Source: an uncultured Prevotella sp.
Lineage (GTDB): Bacteria > Bacteroidota > Bacteroidia > Bacteroidales > Bacteroidaceae
Direction of reading: 5' to 3'
Assembly: GCF_937863835.1 (NCBI RefSeq)
Contig: NZ_CALMHT010000074.1
Coordinates: 80,207 to 144,206, forward strand
Length of the DNA: 64,000 bases
Made by a program: the position numbers and the translations under genes. Positions 16,187 through 24,988 of this stretch are shown in pieces (within the stretch, counting starts at the first letter, position 1; the number at the start of each line of letters is the position of its first letter). The notes under the pieces are model-generated. The model did no database searches. It was not told where the DNA came from and worked only from the letters and a program-made list of their open reading frames with translations.

Positions 16187-18556
16187 ATGAAATGGATATT
16201 CATTCTGCTATCGCTAGTGATATGCAATGCAATAGTTGCTGAAAATTATAATTTAAGCGGCAGGGTTATAGACAAGGCGACCAGACAGGGTATTGCTGAT
16301 GCCATGGTGAGACTGTTCGGCATAGATGGCATGGTGACAGCCTCAGACAGTACCGGACATTTTACTGTCAGGTCGATAGACCCCGGCATCTATCGCCTTT
16401 CCGTATCCTGTATCGGTTATAGTGATTTGTTGTCTTCCGAATACATTGTCGGACCTCAGATGCCTATCATCGAACTGGAGATGGAACAGAAAGCTACCAG
16501 TCTTACTGAGTTGACTGTAACGGGGTCTTCACTGCGTAAAATCAAGGAAAGTCCTGTTAGCCTACAGATTATCGGACTGAAAGAGATTGAAAAGAGTCCT
16601 GGGGGCAATCGAGATATATCCCGTATCATTCGTTCTTATCCGGGGGTCTCTTTTTCCGTGGGCGGCTATCGCAACGACCTCATCGTAAGAGGTGGCGCAC
16701 CATCGGAAAATCGTTTTTATCTGGATGGTGTCGAAATTCCGAATATCAATCATTTTGCAACTCAGGGCGCATCGGGCGGTGCCGTGAGCATTCTCAATGC
16801 CGATATGATCAGAGAGGTGCAGTTTTATTCAGGCGCATTCCCTGTAGATAAATCAGGCGCATTGAGTTCGGTGATGGATATCCGTTTACGCAACGGTAAT
16901 GCGGATGCCCATAGTTTTAAGGCGACATTAGGAGCATCCGAAGTTTCGCTTAGTGGTACGGGACATTACAAGGAAAATACCACTTATCTTTTTTCTTTGC
17001 GCCAGTCGTATTTGCAACTGTTGTTCAAAATGCTCAAGTTGCCTTTCTTACCTAATTTTATTGATGGACAGTTTAAAATCAAGTCACGTCTCACTCCTAA
17101 GGATGAAGTGACGTTTATCGGACTCGGAGCAATTGATGATATGAAGTTGAACAAAGACCAGACGGGTGAGAGCGCTGAATACATCTTGAGTTATCTGCCT
17201 CGCATCCGACAGAAGACACTTACCGTCGGTGCTGTTTACAAACATTATGCATCGCATAGTGTCCAGGCGGTAACACTAGGTTACAACTATCTGCGCAATG
17301 ATAATCTGAAATATAACAATAACGACGAATCTTCAGAATCCAATAAAACGTTGGATATGAAATCCAGTGAGCAGAAAGTGACTCTGAAAGCTGAGAACCG
17401 ATCGAATGGAGAACGGGTGACTTTTACCGAAGGGGCTGAAATCTATTATTCACATTATTATAATAGTACTTTCCAACGACTTTATGCAGATTCCGAATAC
17501 GTGTCCAATTATCTTTCACGACTGGGTATTGTGGGTTGGGGCACTTATGCTTCCGCACGTTACAGGGGCAAGAATGAACGGTTGACACTGATGGCCGGAT
17601 TGCGGTTTGACGGATGTAATTTCTCTTCACGGATGTCGCAGATATGGCGGCATTTCTCGCCCCGCTTCTCCGCTTCTTATCGTCTGACCCCATCATGGTC
17701 TCTGAATGCGGGTGTGGGCATGTATCATCAGTTGCCCGCTTATACCTCACTGGGCTTTAAGTCGTCTGACGGTACGTTGCTCAATAACGGACTTTCGTAT
17801 ATTCGTGTACGAAGTGGTGATATAGGAGTGGAGTATAATAGAAATGAACAGTTGGTCCTGGCGGTGGAAGGTTTTTACAAATATTACGATCAGGCTCCGC
17901 TTTCTGTCGTCGACCAGATACCACTGGCATGCAAAGGTAACGACTACGGTGTTGTGGGTAATGAACTGCTTACGCCCACTGCACAAGGACGCTCTTACGG
18001 AGTGGAAGCATCACTGCGTTGGCAGATACCTCAGAAATTCAGTTTTGTGTCGTCATTAACCATTTATAAGAGCGAATACCGCAACAATGAGAACAGCACA
18101 TATATCGCTTCTGCATGGGACAATCGTTTTATAGTCAATGTCATGGGTACATACAATCTACATCGTCATTGGAGTGTCGGTACAAAAATCAGTGCCATTG
18201 GTGGTGCACCATATACCCCTTATGATGTAGATAAGTCTTCGCTTGTCGAGGCCTGGAATGTGAGTGGCCGCCCATACTATGATTACAGCCGCTATAATCA
18301 GGAACGTCTTACGACGTATGCCCAGATGGATATACGTGTCGACAAGATGTATTACTTCCATAAGTGGATGGTTGGGGTCTATCTGGATATACAAAATATC
18401 ACAAAGAGTGTCTATCGCGAGCAGGATGTACTGATGAGTACAGGTGTGGTGCAAAATCCGGATGCAGCCGGAGCACAGCAACGGTTTGTGATGAAATATA
18501 TCAAAAAGGAGAGTGGTTCTTTGTTGCCCACCATCGGTGCAACTGTAGGGTTCTGA
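16187..18556 (+). CDS. TonB-dependent outer membrane receptor with N-terminal regulatory domain
   Basis: 789 residues: signal peptide (VICNAIVAEN), CarboxypepD_reg domain about 22-100 (GRVIDKATRQGIADAMVRL), plug about 115-225 (SPGGNRDISRIIRSYPGVSF, then RGGAPSENRFYLDGVEIPN), and a beta-barrel to the end (final TIGATVGF). Shorter than SusC proteins and without a SusD partner, so a siderophore, vitamin, metal or small-oligomer receptor is more likely than a glycan importer. Substrate cannot be told from sequence. Energy would come from the TonB-ExbBD system encoded at 45-48 kb or another copy. Confidence 0.9.
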   Translation: MKWIFILLSLVICNAIVAENYNLSGRVIDKATRQGIADAMVRLFGIDGMVTASDSTGHFTVRSIDPGIYRLSVSCIGYSDLLSSEYIVGPQMPIIELEMEQKATSLTELTVTGSSLRKIKESPVSLQIIGLKEIEKSPGGNRDISRIIRSYPGVSFSVGGYRNDLIVRGGAPSENRFYLDGVEIPNINHFATQGASGGAVSILNADMIREVQFYSGAFPVDKSGALSSVMDIRLRNGNADAHSFKATLGASEVSLSGTGHYKENTTYLFSLRQSYLQLLFKMLKLPFLPNFIDGQFKIKSRLTPKDEVTFIGLGAIDDMKLNKDQTGESAEYILSYLPRIRQKTLTVGAVYKHYASHSVQAVTLGYNYLRNDNLKYNNNDESSESNKTLDMKSSEQKVTLKAENRSNGERVTFTEGAEIYYSHYYNSTFQRLYADSEYVSNYLSRLGIVGWGTYASARYRGKNERLTLMAGLRFDGCNFSSRMSQIWRHFSPRFSASYRLTPSWSLNAGVGMYHQLPAYTSLGFKSSDGTLLNNGLSYIRVRSGDIGVEYNRNEQLVLAVEGFYKYYDQAPLSVVDQIPLACKGNDYGVVGNELLTPTAQGRSYGVEASLRWQIPQKFSFVSSLTIYKSEYRNNENSTYIASAWDNRFIVNVMGTYNLHRHWSVGTKISAIGGAPYTPYDVDKSSLVEAWNVSGRPYYDYSRYNQERLTTYAQMDIRVDKMYYFHKWMVGVYLDIQNITKSVYREQDVLMSTGVVQNPDAAGAQQRFVMKYIKKESGSLLPTIGATVGF

Positions 18557-18600
18557 CGTTAAATATCCTGTAAAGACAACTGTTTATGGATTTATTTTCG

Positions 18601-18608
18601 TACTTTTG
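18601..18608 (+). promoter_or_regulatory. Promoter -7 element TACTTTTG for the esterase-MutS-like pair
   Basis: TACTTTTG fits TAnnTTTG and lies 22 bases before the ATG at 18631. No convincing -33 element. Confidence 0.5.
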
Positions 18609-18630
18609 TATCTGATAATAACAAAAACCA

Positions 18631-19800
18631 ATGAAAAAAACAATCTTTCTGTTCTTTTGTCTCTTGTCTATGATCAACATTTATGCAAAAGAGATTTTGT
18701 ATCCTACGGCTTCTGATACATCCATCATGATAAAGTCTAAGTATTTCAGTTTTGAAAGGAAAATCTTTATTAGTTTGCCGGCGTGCTATCAAGAGTGTAA
18801 TGTGCAGAATTATGATGTGATATATGTTTTTGATACCCAAGATAAACCGTACTTCTATTTAGTAAATGCACTGACTCCTTTTATAAATCTGAATTATGAC
18901 AATCGTTTTATTGTGGTCGGCATCTGTTCCCCGTCGACGCCCCGGTACTCCCGTCAAAGTGATTTTTTGCCTGTGCCGCGAACTGTGGCAAAAGACAAAT
19001 TCTATGGAGGTCGCAATGGTTATTCTGACAGTCTATGTTTGTTTATCAAAAATGAACTGATGCCTTATATCAATTCACGTTATCGCACTACTGGTCGTAC
19101 CCTTGCCGTGGGACATTCGTTGGGTGCTTCTTTTATTCTTGAGTCAATGATTAATCATGAACTTTTTAGCGATTACATTGTCGTGTCACCTAATCTAGCT
19201 TACGACAAAGACCGAGTGGCGGAGGATTTGATGGAATATGATTATTCTAAAATTTCTGCAAGCAGATACCTTTTTATTACGAATTCGTCCGAAGAAAAAA
19301 TACATGGTTGGGAGAACTGGAAGCCTGCTCGTGAAAAATTGTACCAATTTTATCAGAAGAAGACTTTACCAGCAAATCTAACATACAGACAGAAGTCCTA
19401 TCCGGAATATGATCACATGTCGTGTTTTCCTTATGCGTTGCATGATGGACTGATGGGATATTTCCAATATCGTGATTCACTTGACAGGTATTTGAGTAAA
19501 AATACTTATAAGGTACACATTGAAGTTAAGATTCCCGATGCTGCAGATGATGTTTATATCACAGGTAATCAGAAAGTTTTAGGCGATTGGAATCCGGGCA
19601 AGATTAAGATGAATCATGTGTCAGATACCATTCGTTCCATTGATGTAGATTTGCACTACCCCGCTTTGTTGAAATTCACACGTGGCAGTTGGCAGACAGA
19701 AGGGTTTCTCGGAAATTCTACTATAGGTGGTAATCAACGAATAGAATCGCCTGACAGGCATGATTATCAGTTTGTAATAGAGAAGTGGCGTGACAGATAA
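18631..19800 (+). CDS. Secreted alpha/beta-hydrolase esterase with C-terminal CBM20-like module
   Basis: 389 residues, signal peptide ending near INIYAK. Residues about 30-280 form a putative-esterase (Esterase D / Fes-like) hydrolase fold: nucleophile Ser163 in GHSLGASF, and a late histidine in PEYDHMSCFPYALHDGL. Residues about 290-388 resemble a starch-binding CBM20 fold (VYITGNQKVLGDWNPGK, typical of its N-L-G-x-W core). Likely hydrolyses an ester such as acetyl, feruloyl or a siderophore ester; substrate unknown. It follows a TonB-dependent receptor by 75 bases and precedes a membrane MutS-like gene by only 10 bases. Confidence 0.83.
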   Translation: MKKTIFLFFCLLSMINIYAKEILYPTASDTSIMIKSKYFSFERKIFISLPACYQECNVQNYDVIYVFDTQDKPYFYLVNALTPFINLNYDNRFIVVGICSPSTPRYSRQSDFLPVPRTVAKDKFYGGRNGYSDSLCLFIKNELMPYINSRYRTTGRTLAVGHSLGASFILESMINHELFSDYIVVSPNLAYDKDRVAEDLMEYDYSKISASRYLFITNSSEEKIHGWENWKPAREKLYQFYQKKTLPANLTYRQKSYPEYDHMSCFPYALHDGLMGYFQYRDSLDRYLSKNTYKVHIEVKIPDAADDVYITGNQKVLGDWNPGKIKMNHVSDTIRSIDVDLHYPALLKFTRGSWQTEGFLGNSTIGGNQRIESPDRHDYQFVIEKWRDR

Positions 19801-19810
19801 AATATAAGTA

Positions 19811-21616
19811 ATGAAAGAAGAACTACGAGAATTTTATGGTAATCATGTCAAGTCGTTGACTGCCGATATCGCATTATTGAAAAATAAGAACCGTTTTTTT
19901 ATTATTTCCGAACTGTTATCGTTCATCGCAGCCATTATCGCCTTTGTCTTCTATTGCATAGAAGGACTTCCGATGTCGTTGTTGGTGCTGACGGTGATAT
20001 TGCTTGCCGTTTATACGGTGTTAAGAAGGCTGGATATCAGCAATAGTGATCGGATAGACAGTTTGGAAAATATCAGGAAAGTGTATCAGGGAGAGCTCAA
20101 CTATCTTAAAGGTGATTTCTCTTCTTTCGATGATGGAACAAGATACGTAGATAGTAATCACACCTACACTTTTGATATGGACATTTTCGGAGTCGACTCT
20201 TTGTACAACCGTATTTGTCGGGCTATCACGAGCGGAGGAAGAGATCGACTTGCTTTCTGTCTGCAACATCTTGCGATGGACAAGGATATCATTGACAACC
20301 GCCGTGAGACTGTTGACGAACTGGCAGAGAATGAACCTTGGCGTACCGCATTTCTGTCTTGTAGTCAGGATAAGATGATAGACTCCGGAGCTATCACCGA
20401 TGTTCTACATCATGTGAGTAGCATGAAGATGAATGCCGCCTTAGGGAATACTGCCTCTTTGATATTGGCAATGGCTGCTATTGCCGGTTTCTTCATGACG
20501 ATTATTCTGTCTATATTTACATCACTGCCATCAAGCGTACCTGTGATGTGGGGTTGCATACAACTTTTCGTTATTTTGTCGCTTACCGTCCGGCCGCTTC
20601 GTAATATCAGCAAAGCCGTTAATAATCTGCATAAACAGATGACCGCTTATATCCGTCTGATCAAGTTGATAGCCGACTCAGACTTTAAGAGTACAGAGAT
20701 GCGCAGGATAAGTGCTCAACTCTTTTCAGACAATGCCGACTCACTGCAGTCGTTCGAACAATTGTCTGATATACTGAAAGGACTTGATCGCCGGGGTAAC
20801 ATGTTGGGACTCGTTATATTCAATATGTTTTTCCTAAGTGATCTGTTCCTTGTCCGCAGGTTTCTGCGATGGCAGCATACTTATCTGGATAAGATTGAGG
20901 AGTGGGTGGATGCTGTCAGTGAGATAGACGCACTTGTATCCATGGCTACTTTCAGATACAATGAACAAGAAGCCGGACGTGCAGAAATTGTGGAAGCGGA
21001 TCAAGTGGTGTACAAGGCACAAGAACTGTATCACCCTTTCTTGGGCGCAGAGGCGGTGAAGAATGATTTCGAGATCAGAGATGATAATTATTATATCATT
21101 ACCGGTGCGAATATGGCAGGCAAGAGCACGTTTCTCCGTTCGATAGGTGTCAACTATATCCTGGCTCTTTGCGGTATGCCTGTGTTTGCCTCTTCGTTCA
21201 AAGTATCTGTATTTTCATTGTTCACAAGTATGCGTACCACAGATGACTTGACTCACGGCATCTCTTATTTCAATGCCGAACTGTTGCGACTAAAACAATT
21301 GATAGACCATTGCAAGCAGTCGACCCATACGCTGATTATCCTAGACGAAATACTGAAAGGAACCAATTCGCTTGATAAACTGAACGGTTCACGTCTTTTT
21401 CTGCAAGAAATATCCAAGTTGCCGGTGACAGGTGTGATAGCCACACACGACTTGGAATTATCCAAGATGGAAGATGAAGATCCAAAGCATTTCCACAACT
21501 ATTGTTTCGAGATAAAACTGGAAGACAAGATCACCTATTCTTATAAGATAACGGCTGGAGTGGCACGTAATCAGAATGCCACCTATCTGCTTAAGAATAT
21601 TATTAGTAATATCTAG
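19811..21616 (+). CDS. Membrane-embedded MutS-like ATPase
   Basis: 601 residues. Only the MutS core and ATPase halves are present; the mismatch-reading N-terminal domain is absent. In its place are two hydrophobic hairpins, about 30-75 (LLSFIAAIIAFVFYCIEGLP) and about 215-260 (ASLILAMAAIAGFFMTIILS). The C-terminal ATPase is intact: Walker A GANMAGKST (Lys438), TSMRTTDDL, Walker B LIILDEILKGTNS and the ATHDLEL switch. MutS-family proteins of this kind are widespread in Bacteroidota but have no settled function; classical mismatch repair is unlikely for a membrane protein lacking the mismatch-binding domain. Ten bases after the esterase gene, so probably co-transcribed. Confidence 0.85.
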   Translation: MKEELREFYGNHVKSLTADIALLKNKNRFFIISELLSFIAAIIAFVFYCIEGLPMSLLVLTVILLAVYTVLRRLDISNSDRIDSLENIRKVYQGELNYLKGDFSSFDDGTRYVDSNHTYTFDMDIFGVDSLYNRICRAITSGGRDRLAFCLQHLAMDKDIIDNRRETVDELAENEPWRTAFLSCSQDKMIDSGAITDVLHHVSSMKMNAALGNTASLILAMAAIAGFFMTIILSIFTSLPSSVPVMWGCIQLFVILSLTVRPLRNISKAVNNLHKQMTAYIRLIKLIADSDFKSTEMRRISAQLFSDNADSLQSFEQLSDILKGLDRRGNMLGLVIFNMFFLSDLFLVRRFLRWQHTYLDKIEEWVDAVSEIDALVSMATFRYNEQEAGRAEIVEADQVVYKAQELYHPFLGAEAVKNDFEIRDDNYYIITGANMAGKSTFLRSIGVNYILALCGMPVFASSFKVSVFSLFTSMRTTDDLTHGISYFNAELLRLKQLIDHCKQSTHTLIILDEILKGTNSLDKLNGSRLFLQEISKLPVTGVIATHDLELSKMEDEDPKHFHNYCFEIKLEDKITYSYKITAGVARNQNATYLLKNIISNI

Positions 21617-21663
21617 TATATAGGTAGTTTGTTGAAATAAAAAGTCTTTTCGTGGAATAAATT

Positions 21664-21693
21664 TTTGTTGCAATGAATATTACATTATCTTTG
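21664..21693 (+). promoter_or_regulatory. Promoter of the VTC-DUF4956-DUF2490 unit
   Basis: TTTG (21664-21667), 18 bases, TATCTTTG (21686-21693), 27 bases before the ATG at 21720. Two nested inverted repeats surround it: GTTGCAA (21667-21673) with TTGCAAC (21691-21697), and TCTTTTCGT (21645-21653) with ACGAAAAGA (21709-21717). Confidence 0.65.
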
Positions 21694-21719
21694 CAACGAA
21701 AATAAAAGACGAAAAGATT

Positions 21720-22505
21720 ATGAACGGACTATTAGCGGGTTTCAACCCCATCACACTCGATGAGATGAGCGGTATCAGACTGATGAATCGCACGGATACA
21801 AAGTTTGTAACCGATATTGAAACACTACGTCTTGTTTTAGGGGAGGCTCAGAACGAGTACCGTGTACAGGAAGTAGACGGCGTTAGGAATATTCCTTATT
21901 ATACTGTGTATTTTGATACAAACGATTTTGATATGTTTACGGCGCATCACGATGGACGGAGTCGCAGACAAAAAATAAGAATACGTTCGTACGTGAATTC
22001 AAATTTAAGTTTTCTGGAGGTGAAAACGAAAGACAATCATGGCAGGACAAAGAAAAAACGGATTGAAGTGAACCATTTCGATCCACAGAATCCTCAGATT
22101 CAAATTCCTTCTTATCCGCAAGATGAAGACTATATTAATTGTCGCCGGTTTCTGAACAAGAATGTCGCTTATGACGCGGAGTCGCTCGACGAGAAACTGG
22201 AGAATAAGTTTACCCGCATTACACTTGTGAACAATGCCAAGACCGAACGACTGACAATAGATACAAATCTCGAATTCCATAATCTCTCTACTGATAATTT
22301 AATCCGCCTCAATAGACTGGCGGTAATTGAATTGAAACGTGACGGTTTGCAGGATTCTCCAATATTGGAGATCCTCCGCCGTCTGCGTGTCCGCCATGGA
22401 GGATTCAGCAAATACTGTATGGGTGCAGCGCTTACAGATTGTAGTCTGAAACAGAACTGTTTCAAACCAAAATTGAGAAGTATTTTAAAGATAATAAATT
22501 ACTAA
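21720..22505 (+). CDS. VTC-domain (polyphosphate-polymerase-like) protein
   Basis: 261 residues, no signal peptide or membrane span. A VTC/CYTH-type tunnel domain is indicated by NRTDTKFVTD near the start, the basic strand RRQKIRIRSYV, FLEVKTKD followed by a KKKRIEV strand, and AVIELKRDG near the end, giving the alternating Lys/Arg/Glu strands that line the active tunnel. Yeast Vtc4 uses this fold to make polyphosphate from ATP; bacterial homologues are mostly untested. The next gene is DUF4956, the usual partner of bacterial VTC proteins, 25 bases downstream. Activity on polyphosphate is therefore plausible but not shown. Confidence 0.85.
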   Translation: MNGLLAGFNPITLDEMSGIRLMNRTDTKFVTDIETLRLVLGEAQNEYRVQEVDGVRNIPYYTVYFDTNDFDMFTAHHDGRSRRQKIRIRSYVNSNLSFLEVKTKDNHGRTKKKRIEVNHFDPQNPQIQIPSYPQDEDYINCRRFLNKNVAYDAESLDEKLENKFTRITLVNNAKTERLTIDTNLEFHNLSTDNLIRLNRLAVIELKRDGLQDSPILEILRRLRVRHGGFSKYCMGAALTDCSLKQNCFKPKLRSILKIINY

Positions 22506-22530
22506 TTGAATAACTATTATATTTTATATT

Positions 22531-23211
22531 ATGAACGGACTTGAAAATTTGAAACTATTGGGGACACCCCTTATGCAGACAGGAGACTTTTTACAAATGC
22601 TTTTGTATTTCGTGTTTAATGTGTTTGCAGTATGGATATTGGTACATACATTATATTATCCGAAAAGCAAGCGCCGTGATTATTATTTCACGTTTATGTT
22701 GATCAGCATTAGTGTCTTCTTTCTGATATTTCTATTGGGTGGTGTCAAACTGAAAATCGGTTTCGCCTTAGGATTATTCGCTATTTTTGGAATCATACGA
22801 TATAGAACGGAGTCGATGCCTGTAAGGGAGATGACTTATCTGTTCGTGATTATAGCTATGTCTGTTATCAATGCTCTGGCTGTGACAATCAGTTATGCAG
22901 AACTAATTGTGGTGAATGCAGTGTTTATCGGATGCACCTGGTTCTTCGAGAGTAGAAAACTGCTGAAGCATGTATCTACCAAATTGGTGCAGTACGACCG
23001 TATTGAATTGATTAAACCAGACCGCATGAATGATTTGATAGCCGACCTGTGCGAACGTACTGGACTGAATGTGCAGAAGGTGGAAGTAGGTGGTATCGAT
23101 TTCCTGAAAGATATGGCTGTGATAAAAATATACTACGAAGAAGGTACTGGTGAAACGAATACTGTAAATGGTCAAACCAAAATATCTGGTGAAGAATGGA
23201 GAACCGTATAG
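22531..23211 (+). CDS. DUF4956 membrane protein
   Basis: 226 residues. Four hydrophobic segments at about 18-38 (LLYFVFNVFAVWILVHTLYY), 50-68, 72-90 (KIGFALGLFAIFGIIRYRTE) and 105-135, then a soluble C-terminal domain of about 80 residues (NDLIADLCERTGLNVQKVEV). The RYRTESMPVREMTYLF signature right after the third helix is characteristic of DUF4956. The family is commonly next to VTC-domain genes and is assumed to couple product synthesis to the membrane; no biochemical role is established as far as I know. Its end overlaps the next gene by 16 bases, so translation is coupled. Confidence 0.85.
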   Translation: MNGLENLKLLGTPLMQTGDFLQMLLYFVFNVFAVWILVHTLYYPKSKRRDYYFTFMLISISVFFLIFLLGGVKLKIGFALGLFAIFGIIRYRTESMPVREMTYLFVIIAMSVINALAVTISYAELIVVNAVFIGCTWFFESRKLLKHVSTKLVQYDRIELIKPDRMNDLIADLCERTGLNVQKVEVGGIDFLKDMAVIKIYYEEGTGETNTVNGQTKISGEEWRTV

Positions 23212-23987
23212 TCAAAATATTAATGCTGACAGCCGTTGTGTGTATCAGTGGTCACACGGTGGCACAGAACAGTGAGTTCGGAACTTGGACAAGTGCCGGT
23301 ATCGAGAAGAAACTGAATAAGAAATGGAGTATCGAAGCCGAAGGCGAATTGCGTACACAAAACAATATGAAGAATATTGACCGATGGAGCGGTTCGGTGG
23401 GCGTGGACTATAAACTATGTAAGTTTCTGAAGTTGGGTCTCTCTTATGAATTCCTCTACACATACAACAGGGAGGAATGGAAGGACCATTATAACAGCAG
23501 TAATGTGCAGAATGGATATAATGTCAATCATGCCTATTGGATGCCGAAGCATCGTGTGAGTTTCGATGTGACAGGAAGTCATGATTTCGGACGATTCTCT
23601 TTTTCTCTGCGCGAACGTGTCCAGTATACGCATAATGACAGTACAACGGTAACCCGTGATAAGTATCGCGGACTGCAAAACGGAACACTGTATCTAGACG
23701 AGACCGACAGCAAGACTATTGACGCTAAGGATAAGTGGGTGTTGAGGAGCCGTTTGCAGGTAGAATACAATATAAGTCACAGCAGATTCACTCCTTACGC
23801 TTATGCCGAACTGTTCAATAGTATGAATGACGGAATGGCTTTGGACAAACTAAGACTGTCAATAGGTAGTGAATATAAGATTAATAAGAAAAATTCTCTC
23901 AAAATAGGTTACATCTTCAATAGTTCCAACGATGACGATGAACCTAAAGGACACATTCTAGGTATTAGTTATACATTTAAATTTTAG
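23196..23987 (+). CDS. DUF2490 outer membrane beta-barrel protein
   Basis: 263 residues with signal peptide (ISGHTVAQ). The mature part is a run of amphipathic strands (FGTWTSAGIEKKLNKKWSIE, then FRFS-type FSFSLRERVQYTH) finishing in an aromatic-terminated strand (GHILGISYTFKF), as in outer membrane barrels of the DUF2490 family. It begins within the end of the DUF4956 gene and closes the operon, which ends in a good terminator. Placement suggests an outer membrane partner, perhaps an export or surface channel, for the VTC-DUF4956 pair. That functional link is inference. Confidence 0.8.
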   Translation: MENRIVKILMLTAVVCISGHTVAQNSEFGTWTSAGIEKKLNKKWSIEAEGELRTQNNMKNIDRWSGSVGVDYKLCKFLKLGLSYEFLYTYNREEWKDHYNSSNVQNGYNVNHAYWMPKHRVSFDVTGSHDFGRFSFSLRERVQYTHNDSTTVTRDKYRGLQNGTLYLDETDSKTIDAKDKWVLRSRLQVEYNISHSRFTPYAYAELFNSMNDGMALDKLRLSIGSEYKINKKNSLKIGYIFNSSNDDDEPKGHILGISYTFKF

Positions 23988-24003
23988 TGATAAGTACATC
24001 GGG

Positions 24004-24038
24004 GGAGGGGCGTAGTGATACGCTCCTCCTCATTTTTT
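24004..24038 (+). terminator. Intrinsic terminator of the VTC unit
   Basis: GGAGGGGCG (24004-24012) pairs with CGCTCCTCC (24021-24029) over 9 bp with one G-U; six T follow at 24033-24038. It separates the unit from the convergent efflux genes. Confidence 0.85.
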
Positions 24039-24045
24039 ATGGTGA

Positions 24046-24969
24046 TTACTTCTTTTCAACTCTCGCCATGACATACATTCCTGGGCGGAAACGTGGATTG
24101 TTAACCTTTACACGGCAGTATACCTCGATAGACCTATTGGTCTCGTCCACTTCCTGACTGATAGAACTGACTACAGCAGAAAATGTTTTTTTACCCATAC
24201 CGTTCACTCGGAACTGTACTCTGTTGCCTACACTAATATCGCCAAGGTCTTTCTCGTGTGCGGTGAGACAAAGCATTGGATAACTCTTGTCGAATATCTC
24301 ACAGATAGGGTCGCCTTCATGCAGATATTTACCTATATTGATACCCAGATGAGATACATATCCATTGATAGGTGCGATGACTGGCAGATAATAGCGTATG
24401 CCATGACTGAGTATGTTGCGCGACGATAGACCCAGGTTGCGCAGTTGTGCAGCAGACGCGTCCATTCTGATCTTCATAGATATATAGTTGGCTTTCGCCT
24501 CTTGTACTCGTTTCTGCGAGGCTGCCTCCTGGGTGCTCAACCGCTGTTGACGCTTATATTCCGATTCAAGATAGGTGAGTTGAGCATAAGAGTCAAGATA
24601 ATCTTTCTGCAAATCGATGAACGCTGGATTCTCGAGGGTGGCTACTACGGCACCTCTACGTACATATCCGCCTGGTATGAGTGATGTGGAGTGCACCTTG
24701 CCCCCCATGGTCACAGATACTGTGGCATGATGCTGTGCCGGTATCATCAGTGAACCGTTGAACGATGTATGGTTGGGAAGGGCGGTGGCAGAGGTTACAG
24801 CGTCTACTTTCTGACTGTCAGGCGTAGATGCCATGTCGCCAGGAGCCTGCAGTTGTGCGGTGTCTTCTGCTTCTGTGGCTGTGGAGTCGGTCGACGACTG
24901 TTGCGGGGCAGATGATTTGCCACATGCTACGAGCATGAGAATAGTCAGCGGTATGATAATTCTTTTCAT
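24046..24969 (-). CDS. Efflux RND periplasmic adaptor lipoprotein (CusB/HlyD family)
   Basis: 307 residues. Lipoprotein signal with cysteine at about residue 16 (LMLVACGKSS), a low-complexity Ser/Thr linker to about 65, then barrel-sandwich halves (GGYVRRGAVVATLENP ... PVIAPINGYVSHLGI) bracketing a helical hairpin (DLQKDYLDSYAQLTYLESEY) and a beta-barrel (GNRVQFRVNGMGKKTFSAVV). It bridges the inner membrane pump to the outer membrane duct. It lies 19 bases after the RND gene, the reverse of the usual adaptor-first order. No histidine- or methionine-rich metal-binding extension is seen. Confidence 0.9.
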   Translation of the reverse strand: MKRIIIPLTILMLVACGKSSAPQQSSTDSTATEAEDTAQLQAPGDMASTPDSQKVDAVTSATALPNHTSFNGSLMIPAQHHATVSVTMGGKVHSTSLIPGGYVRRGAVVATLENPAFIDLQKDYLDSYAQLTYLESEYKRQQRLSTQEAASQKRVQEAKANYISMKIRMDASAAQLRNLGLSSRNILSHGIRYYLPVIAPINGYVSHLGINIGKYLHEGDPICEIFDKSYPMLCLTAHEKDLGDISVGNRVQFRVNGMGKKTFSAVVSSISQEVDETNRSIEVYCRVKVNNPRFRPGMYVMARVEKK

Positions 24970-24988
24970 GATGTTATTTTTTTATTTG

